Assembly: GCA_024734555.1 (NCBI GenBank)
Contig: JANPWX010000219.1
Coordinates: 273,076 to 337,075 of the forward strand
Reading direction: 5' to 3'
Length of the DNA: 64,000 nt
Source of the DNA: Trochalopteron elliotii
Lineage: Eukaryota > Chordata > Aves > Passeriformes > Leiothrichidae
In this document: positions 1 to 16,000 of the stretch, in pieces
Layout of the letters: the number at the start of each line of letters is the position of its first letter
Numbering within the stretch: position 1 is the stretch's first letter
Position numbers and translations under genes: made by a program
Notes under the pieces: model-generated
The model's database searches: none
What the model saw: only the letters and a program-made list of their open reading frames with translations
What the model was told of the DNA's origin: nothing

Positions 1-3837
<3,837 letters not shown>

Positions 3838-4769
3838 TGCCAGCTGCAGCTGCCTCCCTGAAGTACTTGCATGGTGAAAACTTCAGAAGAAATGGCTTTT
3901 ATTTTTAGAGTTGACTGGTGACACCTAATGGACTGACATGTGAGCACAGAGACCACCCCGTTCAGAACATCAAGTTGCTGTGAGAGAAGAGTCCAGCTGG
4001 GTGTTTGTAGAAGGATGGGGACAGGTAAAAGAAAGGGATCTTAGATGCCGCTGGAAAGGAGATGCTCTGAACTGAAGAATGCAACAAAAAGGCATCTTTC
4101 AGACAAGAGACATCCTTAGAGCAGGTTACTGTAAAAGCAAGACGCCCTTGGCTGGTGTTATGGCTGTGTCAGATGTGCTAGGCCTGACCAGCTTTTGCCT
4201 CAGGCTGTCTTCTGCTACTCATCCATGTCACCTGAAGTGTTTCCCTGACTGAGATGCTGGAGACTGGTTTTTCAGTGACAATATTTCCTGCAATAGAGTC
4301 TTGTAAACCTAGAGCTAAGGAAACTGGAGGAATCTGCAGTGCTGGAGAAGGCACTGCAGTGAGGCAGTGACAGCAGCGAGGCTGGGGGGTCTGCTTTCAC
4401 TCTTCCATGTAAACGGTTCTCTCAGGACTTGATTCTGTATCGTGTGCATGGATAAAGGCTGGCTTTATTCTGTCCCCTTTGTGAGATCTGAGTCCTTACC
4501 TTACCCTTTACACCCTAAGAACATGGCCTACACTGAAATCACAAATGCAGAGCAGTTATTGGAGTTATAATGCTTGTCTTGCATGAGATGTCTCTGGAAT
4601 ATCCCTGAAGATCAGTTCGTTCTTGTTTTAGGACAAGAAGGATTAAGAGCCATCTGCATGGTTGGGGGATCTCCAAATGTTTCTGTCATCCAAGAGTAAC
4701 AAAGGATTTGCTGATGTGGCAGTCAGATTAGGAGCTGTACCTGCAGCTAAGTCTTCGCTGTGCTGGGTA
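3838..4769 (+). other. PTGES2 3' UTR / 3' flank
   Basis: No gene is seen. It starts right after the PTGES2 stop and is probably mostly 3' UTR. No canonical AATAAA is seen here; the weak variant GATAAA near 4451, followed by T/GT-rich sequence, is one candidate end. The next canonical AATAAA is at 5696-5701, beyond a CR1 insertion, so the UTR end is unresolved. Confidence 0.45.
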
Positions 4770-5060
4770 GAATCATAGAATGGTTTGGGTTGGAAGGGAC
4801 CTTAAAAACCATCTTGTTCCAACCCCTGCCATGGGCAGGGACAGCTTGCATTAGACCAGGTTGCTCCAGGCCCTGTCCAACCTGACCTTGAACACTTCTA
4901 GGGATGGGGCAGCCACAGCTTCTCTGGGCAAGCTGTGTCAGGACCTCTCCATCCTCACAGGGAAGAATTTTTTTGTAACATCCCATGTAACCCTGCTCTC
5001 TCTCAGTGGGAAGCCGCTGCCCCTGTCAAAGTCCCTCTCTAGCTGCAGAAACAATATTTG
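4770..5060 (-). repeat. CR1 LINE 3' tail, minus orientation
   Basis: It begins with AATCATAGAATGG, the reverse complement of the CR1 3' terminal octamer repeats. It continues with the typical CR1 3' sequence (GGTTGGAAGGGACC, CCAACCCCTGCCATGGGCAGGGAC, GGGGCAGCCACAGCTTC). It is 5'-truncated, and the short ORFs inside it are not genes. Confidence 0.85.
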
Positions 5061-5731
5061 CCATGGCAAGAGACAGTGCAGGTTCAAATGTGAGTGATCC
5101 TATGCACACCCCAAGGCTTTAGTATTCTTAATTACCACCTTGATCAAGTTCTGTTTCCCTGGAAGAACAGGCAAGTTTAAGGCAATCTAGTTTGTTGGGA
5201 TATTTCAGGTGCAGCTGAAGGTGCTCTGTAATACAACTGCTTGCCCAGTGTGTGTTCATGGGGAGTACCTTTATTGGTTATAACAACGGTGCTGATAGAG
5301 GTTTTGGGTTTTTTCTGAATGGAGGACTAGTTCCAAATTCAGTTATGATCTGACACTGAAAGGAGAAAAAAAAATGTTTACAGTACAAATGGCTGTGTGG
5401 CTGCTCTGACTTTTATTTCTTTAAACTGTTCTGTACTGAAACTTGTGTTGCACAGTATCAACAGGCAATGTTCTTTTAAAGAATTATATTGAGCATGCAT
5501 AAACAGGAGAGTGAAGAAACCCTTGATGATAATTGCAGCATCCACCTTAACCCGAGAGGGAGGAAGAGATTTTCATGTTAAATGAGGATCTGAAGCACCA
5601 GAGGCTCAGTGACTCCAGTTCTCCTTGCTGTGCTGTGATACATGAATCAGTCCTCTCAAGATGAATATCCCTAACACGCCAATAATATTACATTAAATAA
5701 AGACTGTTTCAGGATTTTGTATCACCTTTTA
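5061..5731. other. Intergenic stretch, with candidate distal poly(A) signal
   Basis: No coding sequence or structured element was recognised. A canonical AATAAA at 5696-5701 is followed by TTT/GT-rich sequence. It could be the distal PTGES2 poly(A) signal, or chance. Confidence 0.35.
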
Positions 5732-6214
5732 TAGAGTCTTAGAATGTGAAGGGATTGGAATGGACCTTAAAGGTCATCTTCTCCCAACCTCCCCTGCCAT
5801 GGGCAGGGACACCTCCCACCAGGCCAGGTGCTCAAGGCCTTATCCAACCTGGCTTTGAGCACTGGCAGGGTTGGGGCATCCACAACCTCCCTGGGCAACT
5901 TGTGCCAGTGTCTCACCACCCTCACAGGGAAAATTTTCTCCCTAATATCTAACTAAATTTCCCCTTTCAATTTTCACCTCATCCTATCACTACAGTTCCT
6001 GATGAAGAGTCCCTCTGTGTCTTTCCTGTAGCCCCCTTCAGATCCTGGAAGGTGCTCTGAGGTTTCCACATGACCTTTCTCTGTTCCAGGCCGCACAGCC
6101 CCAACTCTCTCAGCCTGTCTTCATAGGGAAAGTGCTCCAGTCCACTTATCAACTTCGTGGTCTCCTCCAACATTTCCACGTCCTTTTGCTGGGGATGGCC
6201 AGAACTGCACACAG
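5732..6214 (-). repeat. CR1 LINE 3' segment, minus orientation
   Basis: Longer 5'-truncated CR1. It has degenerate terminal octamers (AGAGTCTTAGAATG), GGGATTGGAATGGACC, CCTGCCATGGGCAGGGAC, GGGCAACTTGTGCCAGTGTCTC, and the more internal stretch through CCAGAACTGCACACAG. It lies between PTGES2 and the ODF2 promoter and is more complete than the copy at 4770. Confidence 0.85.
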
Positions 6215-6364
6215 TTCTGTTTAACAGTTTACAGTAAAAGTGGCTGTGTACACAATTCTGGTGTCACCTTTTAGACGGTAAAACTCATCTCAAAGACAAA
6301 GAAAACTGACTTAATAATGCAGTTATTTCATCCTCTATTCAGACCCCCCCATTTCGGTACGGAT

Positions 6365-7045
6365 GAGCAGCCCGTCGTACGGGCTCGGTGCTGGAGCCTG
6401 CGCGGCCGGGGGTTGGCGGGGCCTCGGGGCGGCCGTTGTGCCGCTCGTGCCGGCCGCACTGAGCCGCGGGCGGTTACCGGGGGCGGTAACCGCCGCTCAG
6501 GGCCGTTCGAATCGCCCAATGGTGGAACCGCGGGCGACGCGGCGGCGGCGGCGGCCGGGGCCTTGTGGCCGTACTTCTTGTGTGTGCTGCGGGCATCCTC
6601 CCCCGAGCTCGACCCACGGCCGCCCCTGCAACTCCCGCCGCGCCGATGGAGAGCTGAAGTGGCTCCGGGCCCCGCGAGGAACCAGTTGGTGAGAGCGCCG
6701 GGCCCGGGGTGGGTCGGGCGGGGCGTGCCCGGGGGGCTCCCCTCACCATGTGGGCGTCTCCTCGCCCTGTAGGGCGTCTCCTTCCCGTTTGTGTGGCCCC
6801 TCACCGTGTGGGCGTCCGAGCCCCGGGAATTAATTCCTTCCTCCCTGCCTTTCGGGCTCCTTCCCGCTGGGAGGGCAGCAGGAGCCATCGGGCTCGGAAT
6901 AACGGCGCGGTGCGGGCGGGCTTTGGGAGCTGCCGGGCCCTGTTGGGCCTGCCCTGCCCTCAGAGCTGCGAGCAGCGCTCGGCCCCCAGGCCGCGTCCTC
7001 TGCCATCCTGAGGTGGCCACAGGTTCCATGGAGAACCTCCTCGCG
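6365..7045 (+). promoter_or_regulatory. ODF2: CpG-island promoter and 5' leader of ODF2
   Basis: A sharp rise in G+C and CpG spans about 6365-7045. A plausible non-coding first exon ends at CAGTTG|GTGAGA (donor at 6692). A second leader ends in the coding stub ATGGAGAACCTCCTCGC|GTAAGC (donor at 7045). No TATA box is evident. Two donor sites in one island, feeding two different N-termini, suggest alternative first exons or alternative splicing of the leader. The transcription start cannot be placed from sequence alone. Long ORFs on both strands here are a by-product of GC richness. Confidence 0.7.
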
Positions 7046-10000
7046 TAAGCCTTGTTGCTAAGAGAGACACGGTGACAACATTTGGTTGTCACTCGTGGTG
7101 ACTCCAAAGCTCTGTCAGCGCTGGGCCCGGGAAGACTTCAGACCGCCCTCGGAAAAAAAGGTGATCAAAACACCCAGCAGTGTTTGGAATTGTTCATGGC
7201 TGGAAGCTGGGGAATCCTGTTCCTTCAGAAAGCTGTGTCTTCCTCTTCCTGAATGAAAGGAAGTACTGCTGTGTTCCTTAAAAATTACAGCTAAAGTTTG
7301 GAAGTTTGTAAGTGAATAGTGCCATCATGTAATTGTACAAAACATTTTCACTGTTTAAAACAATTTCCATTGTCAGTATGTTAGGAATTATAGTCTCTGT
7401 CCTTCCCTCATCCTGTGCTTTACAGAGGAAGCTTGGGCGCACCAACTTTTATCGTTTGGGTTCATGTGCTTGATATGTTTGAGTCTTGGTATCCCCTTAA
7501 ATTAAAAGGAAGAGGATATTCAGAAATTGTCACTTTTTCCTCTTAATCATTTTATTATTTCTGTAGCAGGTGTGTCTCATCTATCAATGAAGAAACTACC
7601 TCTTCCCCCAAGACTGTGTCCAGAAGAGTCAAAAGCTTGAAAGTAACTGTAAGTAACTTTACCTAGACTGACAATATCCTTTCTGCCAGAATCAAATCAG
7701 TGCTGCTGGTGGCTTTGTGTAAAATTTGCAATTGCATTACACGTTTACATCAACTGAGGCATCAAGCTCCAAGATGATGATTTGAACCTTGTGTCTCTAG
7801 GCTTTTCTGTGTTGTGTCAGATTTATGGTTATGTGTTTCTGTGGAGATTAAAGAAATGCTGTGATGCAATGCCTTTAAGGATTTATGCTTTAAAAAGACA
7901 CTCAAAGTTAAGCACATGGGAAGGAGCATATAGGTTCAGGGTTCTAGGATGGAGTGGTCTGATGACTTCCTGATGGTTTTTCTTAACTGTTAAATTAATT
8001 CTCCTCTTCTCCTTGCTTCAAATTTCTCTTCGTAATCAGATTTTCTTGGTTATAGGAACCCTTGATTTGCTCACTTGCTTTAAGACTCTGAACTTCAATG
8101 ATTCTTACAGACACCTGCTATCAATCCAGCTGCATTTGATCTTCAATAACCAGGGTAAAAGCAGAAAATACTGGAAGCAGAGGAATTGTTTGTGTTAATC
8201 CTGGCTTTACAGAAGAATAGTGTGCCGTTCAAAATGGCAGATGCTACTGATAAAAAGCTCAAATGTTAACCAAGGCTGGCCACTGTTCCTGTCTGAACAC
8301 TGAAGGAAATGCTATTTCCAGTTTCCTTATTCACAGGTTTCCCTTCATTGTATTTCCCTTTCTCACTTGTGGGAGAAGAGCCATGAAGAACCGTTCCTCA
8401 TCTCCCCCTTTGCACGTCCATGTGGATGAAAACACTCCTGTCCATGTCCATATTAAAAAAAAGGGGCAGAAAACCACACCTGCAAAATGCCAGGTAGGAA
8501 TGTGTACCTGGTTGGTTGTAAGGGCTGCAAAGAGGAAGTTGAGTGGCCCTAGAAGCATCACAAAATCTTCCAGGTCTGTTGTACTGTTTTGTTAGTGCTG
8601 TGAGACTTCATTTCATATTCAGTGGTGAATTTGCAGAGGTACATTTGCTATATTGATTTGTTGAAAGATGATTTTGGTATGATACAGGATTGCTTTTCAT
8701 GTTCATGTGAGAAATGTTGCTTTTAATATGATATTGTTTGGAGAAATTTTTTTCCTTTTATTTCCTGGATCTGTGTCCTGATAATGTTTTCTATTTGGCT
8801 TCATATCTGTTTTTGGAGGAAAGCTTTGAGGAGAGGTAATACTTAGGCATTTCAAGTAGCGTCTTGATTGTTTTAAAATAAATGTGTTTAGAAAAAGAAT
8901 CCTGATTCAGACCATGTTTTGGCATTAAGGACACTGTCTGTCCGCTGAGCTCTGCAGCAAAGATCTCTTCCCAGTCTTACCCACAGGAGGCACAAGGCAA
9001 AACTGAAGCTGAGGTTCTAGCTATTCTATATCCTCTTTTGTTGCTGCATATTTATGGAAAGTTGTTCTAAAAAGTTGATGGAAGTTGCTATCTCATTCTT
9101 CCTTATCTACAGACATCCTGTTCTATGTCTTCTAATAATTCTGTGTTTGTTGCTAATGGCAAATTTCATAATGGGATGGAATGACAGTGAAAATAATGAG
9201 TCCTGTTAATTAATTGCTAGTAGGGAATGTTTACAGCATCTGATTTTTCTCTAAGGTTAGAATTGTGCAAAAACACTTTAACTCTCCTTCCATTAAAGCA
9301 GCTCAAGTTCAATACAAATAAATGTGGATCTTCTAGTTGACTGCAGAGTAGGGAAAACACTTCCAGGGCTTTCCAAAATCAGTAACAGTGTCGAATGATA
9401 TAGCTGCTTTTTTGTGAGGTGAATCTGGGATGGAAAAGGGATCTTGCAGGGTTCTGTCTGGTCCTACATCCAGCCATCCTGTCAGCTGAGTGTGCAAAAA
9501 CCTTTCCTTCTGGCTGCTCTCTGCTTCCTTTGGTGGCTGCTACCTCATCTCACCTGATGCATCCTGTGAAACACTCCTGATAGTTCCATGTGAATGATCT
9601 TTCATTTGCTTTTGCAGCACTAGGAATTTCAAATGGTTCTTTAAGGGTCTGTAATTTATTTTATTTTCTCTTTCTTTAGCAAAAGCAGAAACAGAAATCA
9701 AAAGGGGATGGTGTGCGAACCGTGCGGGTGAAAACTAAGGCCCCTTGGATACCCCCAGGCAAAACAAGTACCCGTGATACCATCTTGAAGTGGGAGGTAC
9801 AGCTGGCTTTGCTCTTTAAAACAAACTTCGAGGTTTAGCCAAGGTTGAAGAGAGCAGTTGTGTAGTGAGAGAGTTGGGCAGATCTGAAAGAAGGCTACTG
9901 TCACCTGCCATCTATTTGAAGTGTCTTCTGCAAATCTTTTTCACTTTTAAATGTAGAAAAACTGAGAATCCATAAACAGCCTGTGGCCATGCCTTTCTGT

Positions 10001-13000
10001 CTCTAGAAGCCAGACACATTTATTTGTTTATTGTAATTTTACTAGTGCCCTTCAAGATCTCATCTGGAGGCTCAGTGAGGGACTTCTGGTCTCAGTCTCT
10101 TCCAAAGCATGGAGCATTTGTTTAGCATTTTGTCATATTTTCTTTCTCATGGCTTGATAGTTTTGCCTGTTGTATTCCTGGCACTTCCTACATGAGGATT
10201 TGAGCTTTGGTTAGTTCTTTTTTATTGTACTCTTTCTGCATTCTTGGTCTTTCCCAGATGGAAATGGAAGAGCTGTTTGTAAATGTTGGTTTTTTTTTCT
10301 AGCCTTGCTGCAGTGATGTGACCCAGTCTCTGCTTTTTGGCAATGTTAGCTTTACGATACTGTTTGTAATGTTATACTGAAAAAATTATACCCTTTATTC
10401 TCTGGCAGGAATCAGCTGAAGCTGCACCTAATCCTGAGTGTGAAAGGATGCAGTCAGTGCTGCGCCTCACTGACCTCTCCACAGATGATGATGCTGCCAC
10501 TTGCTGCAAAATTAACCAGTACGAAAAGAAGATTGATAATCTGATGAATATGGTGGGAACACTAAAGAAAGAGGTGAGGAGACAGTGGAAAGATCTGCTG
10601 ACTGGGAGTTTATAGCTAATCCTTTGACAAGAGGAGGCTGGAGGGAGGTCTTGGTGCAATGGAAGGCTACCCAGGCTATTGGTAGCTTGCTTGAAAATCA
10701 ATCTGAATTGTTTAGAATAGCTGAAGTATCTTGGTGAGAAATTCACTAAGCCACACTATGAAACATTTCAAAATATGATTAATTTAATAAGGTATTACTT
10801 ATGTGCTTTAGCTTCCAAATAATCTCTCTTGCCCAAGTTGATTACAAAACAAAAATCAACTTTAGAACCACAGAATCATTAAGAATCACAGAATGGACTA
10901 GGTTGGAAAGACCTTTGAGATCACCAAGTCCACCCTATGACCTAACACCTCCTCATCAATTAAACCATGGCACTGAGTGCCACGTCCAGTCTTTTTTTAA
11001 ACACGTCCAGGGGTGGTGACTCCACCACCTCCGTGGGCAGAAAACTCCAGTGCCCAGTCACTCTTTCAGTGAATAATTTTTTCCTGATGTCTAACCTAAA
11101 CTTCCCCTGGAGCAGCTTAAGGAGGTTGTGTTCTCTCATTCAGTCAGTGGTTGCCTGGGAGAAGAGACCAACCTCTAACTGGCTACAGCCACCTTTCAGG
11201 GAGCTGTAACAAGAGATAAGGTCTTCCCTGAGCCTCCTTTTCTCCAGGCTAAACAACCCCAGCTCTCTCAGTCATTCCTCACAGGGTTTGTGTTCCAAGC
11301 CTCTCACCAGTTGTTGCCTCCTCGGAATGCGCTCAAGTGTCTCAATGTCCTTCCTGAACTGAGGGGCCAGAGCTGGACACAGCACTCAATGTCCATCCTA
11401 AACCAAGACATCCAGAACTGGACACAGCACTCAATGTCCTTCCTGAACTGAGGGGCCAGAGCTGGACACAGCACTCAATGTCCATCCTAAACCAAGACAT
11501 CCAGAACTGGACACAGCACTCAATGTCCTTCCTAAACTGAGGGGCCAGAGCTGGACACAGCACTCAATGTCCATCCTAAACCAAGACATCCAGAACTGGA
11601 CACAGCACTCAATGTCCATCCTAAACCAAGACATCCAGAACTGGACACAGCACTCAATGTCCATCCTAAACCAAGACACCCAGAGCTGGACACAGCACTC
11701 AATGTCCTTCCTGAACTGAGGGGCCAGAGCTGGACACAGCACTCTAGGTGTGGCCTCACCAGTGTCAAGAACAGGGGAAGAATGACCTCCCTGCTTGTGC
11801 TGGCCACACCATTCCTGATCCAGGCCAGGAGCCATTGGCCTTCTTGGCCACCAGGGCACACTGCTGGCTCATGTTCAGCTGCTGTCACCAGTACCCCCAG
11901 GTCCCTTTCCTCCTGGGCACTGTCCAGCCACTCTGTCCCCAGGCTGTGGTGCTGCAGGGGTTGTTGCGGCCAATGTGCAGGACTTGGCACTTGGACTTGT
12001 TAAAGGTTGGAAAAGACTTCCAGGGTCATTGAATTCAACCTTTAATCCATCACCACCTTGTTAAATAAACCAGAGCACTGAGTGCCATATCCAGTTGTTC
12101 CTTGAACACCTCCAGGGATGGTGACTCCACCACCTCCTTGGGCAGCCCTTTCCAATACCTGACAACCCTTTCCATGAAGAAATCCCTTCTGATGTCCAAC
12201 CTGAACATCGCCTGACACAGCTTGAGGCCATTTCCTCATTTCCTGTCACTTGTCACCTGGGGGGAAGATACTTAATTTTTTTTATACTTTCAATAAGTTT
12301 ATTGACTCTGAATGGTTCATCGATTTGGGATGTGGATTCTGTGTATCACTTCCAAAGCCCCTGGTTTAAGTTTTATTCCAATATCTTCAGGTCAAGATGC
12401 AGAAAATGGAGGAACAGGAGGATATGACAATGCGTCTCCTGGAGGAGCAGAAGGAAGAACTGAATGAGGTCACACAGGAGCTGGTTCAAACAGAGAATGA
12501 GAACACTCGGCTCCGGCGCAACATCGAGCGCATAAAGGAGGAGAAGGACCTGACTGTGTAAGAAAGTTTCACTTCTCACTTTTCCTGCACTAGTGGTATC
12601 CACAGGCACCTTCCTCTTTTATTGCTGGCATGATTTGAGGTTGTAGCTGCTGCTGAAGAACTGATGCACTTGGATTTTTTTTGTCACCTTTTGGGAGGGG
12701 GCTCCAGATTGCAATAGCTGCAGAGAAGGGCTCTAGCATGATTTTTAGAGTGGAAAAAAAAAATAAACCTGCTTTGAGAGGAACCTGAGAGCAGTTGGCT
12801 TGTGTGGAGGGTCAGCCTAGCTCTGCAGTTAATATTTTGATGATTAAGGGATTCTGCTTGAATTATGATGATATTGATAGAACAATAAATGAATAAACAT
12901 GGAGCTGAAAACTAGAGAATTTTTGACCTTTATAAAAATCATACAGAGCCAACCCAGGAGTGACAGCCCCTGAAAAGACAGAACCGTGGCTTTTTTTGTA

Positions 13001-16000
13001 GTGATCCTGAAGGTCTGCAAGTCTGACATTTTTGCATCTGCTTTGTAGCTAAAGAATTCGTGAAGTTTGTGTCTCCAGGGGGACATTAGTGTTTTAGGAG
13101 AGTTAGTTTTATTTTTTCCTTAATAAATATCACTTGGAAGTTAATACTTCGTATTCTTTTTTCAGAAAACTCTGTGAATGCTTCTTAGATTACAAGTGCT
13201 GGCTAAAAACATGGAGCTGCATATCTTGGTGTGCTTTTCTGTTTTGTGTTTGACCATTTTGAGTCTTACTTCTGGTGTGGCATAAGAAAAAGCACAGCAT
13301 TGTGTTTTGGGTTTAACAGTGCGTGCAGTTTTGGTACAAACCTGATTTGTCTGTCCTCTGTAAACTTCATAGCTGTGATCTTAGCAAGCTCCTGGTGTCT
13401 GCTTACTGTATTTTCTCAAAACAGCTTCCATACTGAAAGAGGTTAAATCTTAAGTAGTTTTTCCTTAGAGCTTTTTATCCTCTGATTTGGGCTTTTTATG
13501 AATTTTAACCCAATAAATTCCATATCAATAGTGGCTGGTACAGCTCCCAAAGCTTTTTGTTTCTCTGATGGCTGAATTCTTGCAGGCTAGAGAAGGAGTG
13601 CTTGCAGCAGGAGAAGGAGTGTTTGATGACCAAGCTGAATGAAGCAGAAAGAGATGGAGCAGCAGCTGCCAGACAGATCCACGCCCTGAAAAATACCATT
13701 GGGAGACTCAATGTTGTAGGTGTCCCTTTTGTTCTTGCTTTTACTTCCTTGTCCTGTTGTATGGCTGTCTTAAAAAAGTAATGTTATAGTTGCTAATCCA
13801 GCAAAACCTAAGGAGAAGTGAAGGGATTTAACATCCTTAAAGTGTTTGCTCATTTGGTTTTAAAGTGGGATATTTACTTCCAGTTACTTTCTGCACAGAA
13901 GTGAACAATTATTTCCTTTTGTTTATGTTTTGTGGGTTTTGTTTGAGCTGATGTGTTTTGTTTTTCTCATTCCTTTGGTTTTTTTTTTTTGTTTGTTTAT
14001 TTGTTTGCTTATTGTTTTTCCTTCAGGAGAAACACATGAGCAGCACAGATATAAATGCTCTAACAAGACAGAAAGCACTTCTGCTGCAGAAGTTGAGCAC
14101 CTTTGAGGAAACCAACCGAACCCTCCGAGAGCTCCTTGCAGAGCAGCAGTGCCGGGAGGTGAGAGCTGCTGTGTGTGGAGCCTGGCTGATTACAGGATGC
14201 TGTGTTGGCTCATGGGCTGGAAGGGGATTTTGAGTTTGAAATCTATCAACTCTTTTTCCCAGCCCTGCAGCAGACTCTGTCAACCCATAAATGTTTGATA
14301 TTTTTTATTTGAGATTTTTTTTCTTCATCTCTGTCTAATTCATAGAATAAGACTGGCTTTTCTACTCTTGAGGATGGTAGAGCTTCTAAGTCTTTTACTG
14401 CATTATAAAAGGTTCAGGCACTGCTGTGTTGCCAGCTGTCTCCTCTGGATACAGCTGTATCTGCTTATCCTGCTGGTCTCAAACGCTGCTGCTGCACTTG
14501 GATTGCTGGAGTCTTGATATGGCCTCAGCTAATGGGAGCCTACAGATATTCAGAACTTTGATTTTGTAGGCTCTGAGGGCAGCAACAGAGAAATTGGAAA
14601 CAATTCTGTGCTGCATGTACAGAACAATTCTTGTTTGTAAGAGCAATAGAAAAATGAAATTTCTGTTCTTTCTCTAGTCTATATTCCATTTCAGCAAAAT
14701 GATTGGGAAGTGGAAAAGCTTTCTGAGATGGATAATGATACTTGAAATATTTAGCAAATATGATGTTTCTCTATATCTTCTAAGAATTGCTGCTGCAGCT
14801 GGGAGGAAATAGTTGATTTTCCCAGTTCCATTTAAAAAACCTGTATAAAATTGACTTTTTAGTTAACGATATTTGTCATGCATTTATTTTGTAGAAAGAT
14901 GCCCAGAAGGTACTGGATAGGCAAGCAGTGCTTCTGAAAAGGCTGGCTGACTCAGATGCAGAGAACATGGTAAGCAAACCACAGCCTCTCATTTCTGTAA
15001 TGATACAGCAGAAAGATCTAAAATGGCAAGGCCTTCTTTGTCTTATATTCTGCTGTCAAATCTTACACTAGTGCCTTTTAGATCGATAAAAAAATTATTT
15101 GAGCTTTTGTGGTAATCAGAGCCACTACATTCTCCTCTGGTTAACAATCTGCATTTCAAAGTGGGTGGATTTTCATTTCCTTTGAAATATGGGGGCTTAG
15201 AATGGGGATAATTCTGTGTATTGAGCTCTGTCACTGAATGGGTTACCTTGTGCCAGTTTTTTTTAATTTCCTTCTCTGTAAACCGAGACAAGAGTTCTGG
15301 GGATGAGGATGCTGTTGTTGTGAGTAACAGACGGTGCCACAGATCAGGTGGTCTTGACAGGGAGGCAGTTACACCTCTTGCCTTCTACCTGCCGTCCTGA
15401 ATGTGTTTGTTCCTGAACATCTGTGTGGTGTTTTGTTTTTCCAGCAACTTCAGATCAGGCTTCAGGGAAAAGAAAAGGAATTGGAAAGCCTCACAATTCA
15501 GATCGTAACAGAAAAGGTAACTTTGTTTTTCTGGTTTTTCTCTCTCTTTTCTACTTTTCAGTTCTGTAAAACCATAGGCAGTTCAAAAGATGAGGTTGTT
15601 TGCAGACCGCAATTTTGAGATCAGATGACTGCTTTGCTTATAAAACTAGGCAGATACCAACTCTCACACCATTGTGGCTTCCATATTTTGCTAATAAGGC
15701 GCCTGTCACAAGGATGGATAGGTAGAATTCTCTTTGCTTGGGCACTGAATTGCCATTCCATATAAGGTCCTGTTGGTTCCCAATGGCAAATTCCAATCTG
15801 TTCCTTAGTGTAGGAAGTAAAGGGGGAATGCAGTGGAAGAGATCAGATATGAAGGATATTTTGCCCTAGAACATACCTTTCAGGCCAGTCATTCCCATGC
15901 ATCATAAAATAAATGGCTGCTCATTTGATCCCTTTTTTGGTGGACTAAATGAGCTGTGAGGTGGCTGGAGAGATCATTCATTGAAGAAATCTGAGATTAC

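Noticed and set aside
6328..7107. 259-codon minus-strand ORF at the ODF2 promoter
   Set aside because: Pro/Arg/Ala-rich translation of a CpG island with no recognisable domain; several competing frames are open on both strands.
8263..8382. In-frame extension of the ODF2 cenexin start upstream to ATG 8263
   Set aside because: A good acceptor at 8336 and the family N-terminus MK(N/D)RSS place the start at 8383; the upstream open frame is intronic.
11431..11990. Minus-strand ORFs of 142 and 152 codons as possible genes
   Set aside because: They are the CR1 ORF2 remnant plus the minisatellite; the repeated peptide follows from the tandem units.
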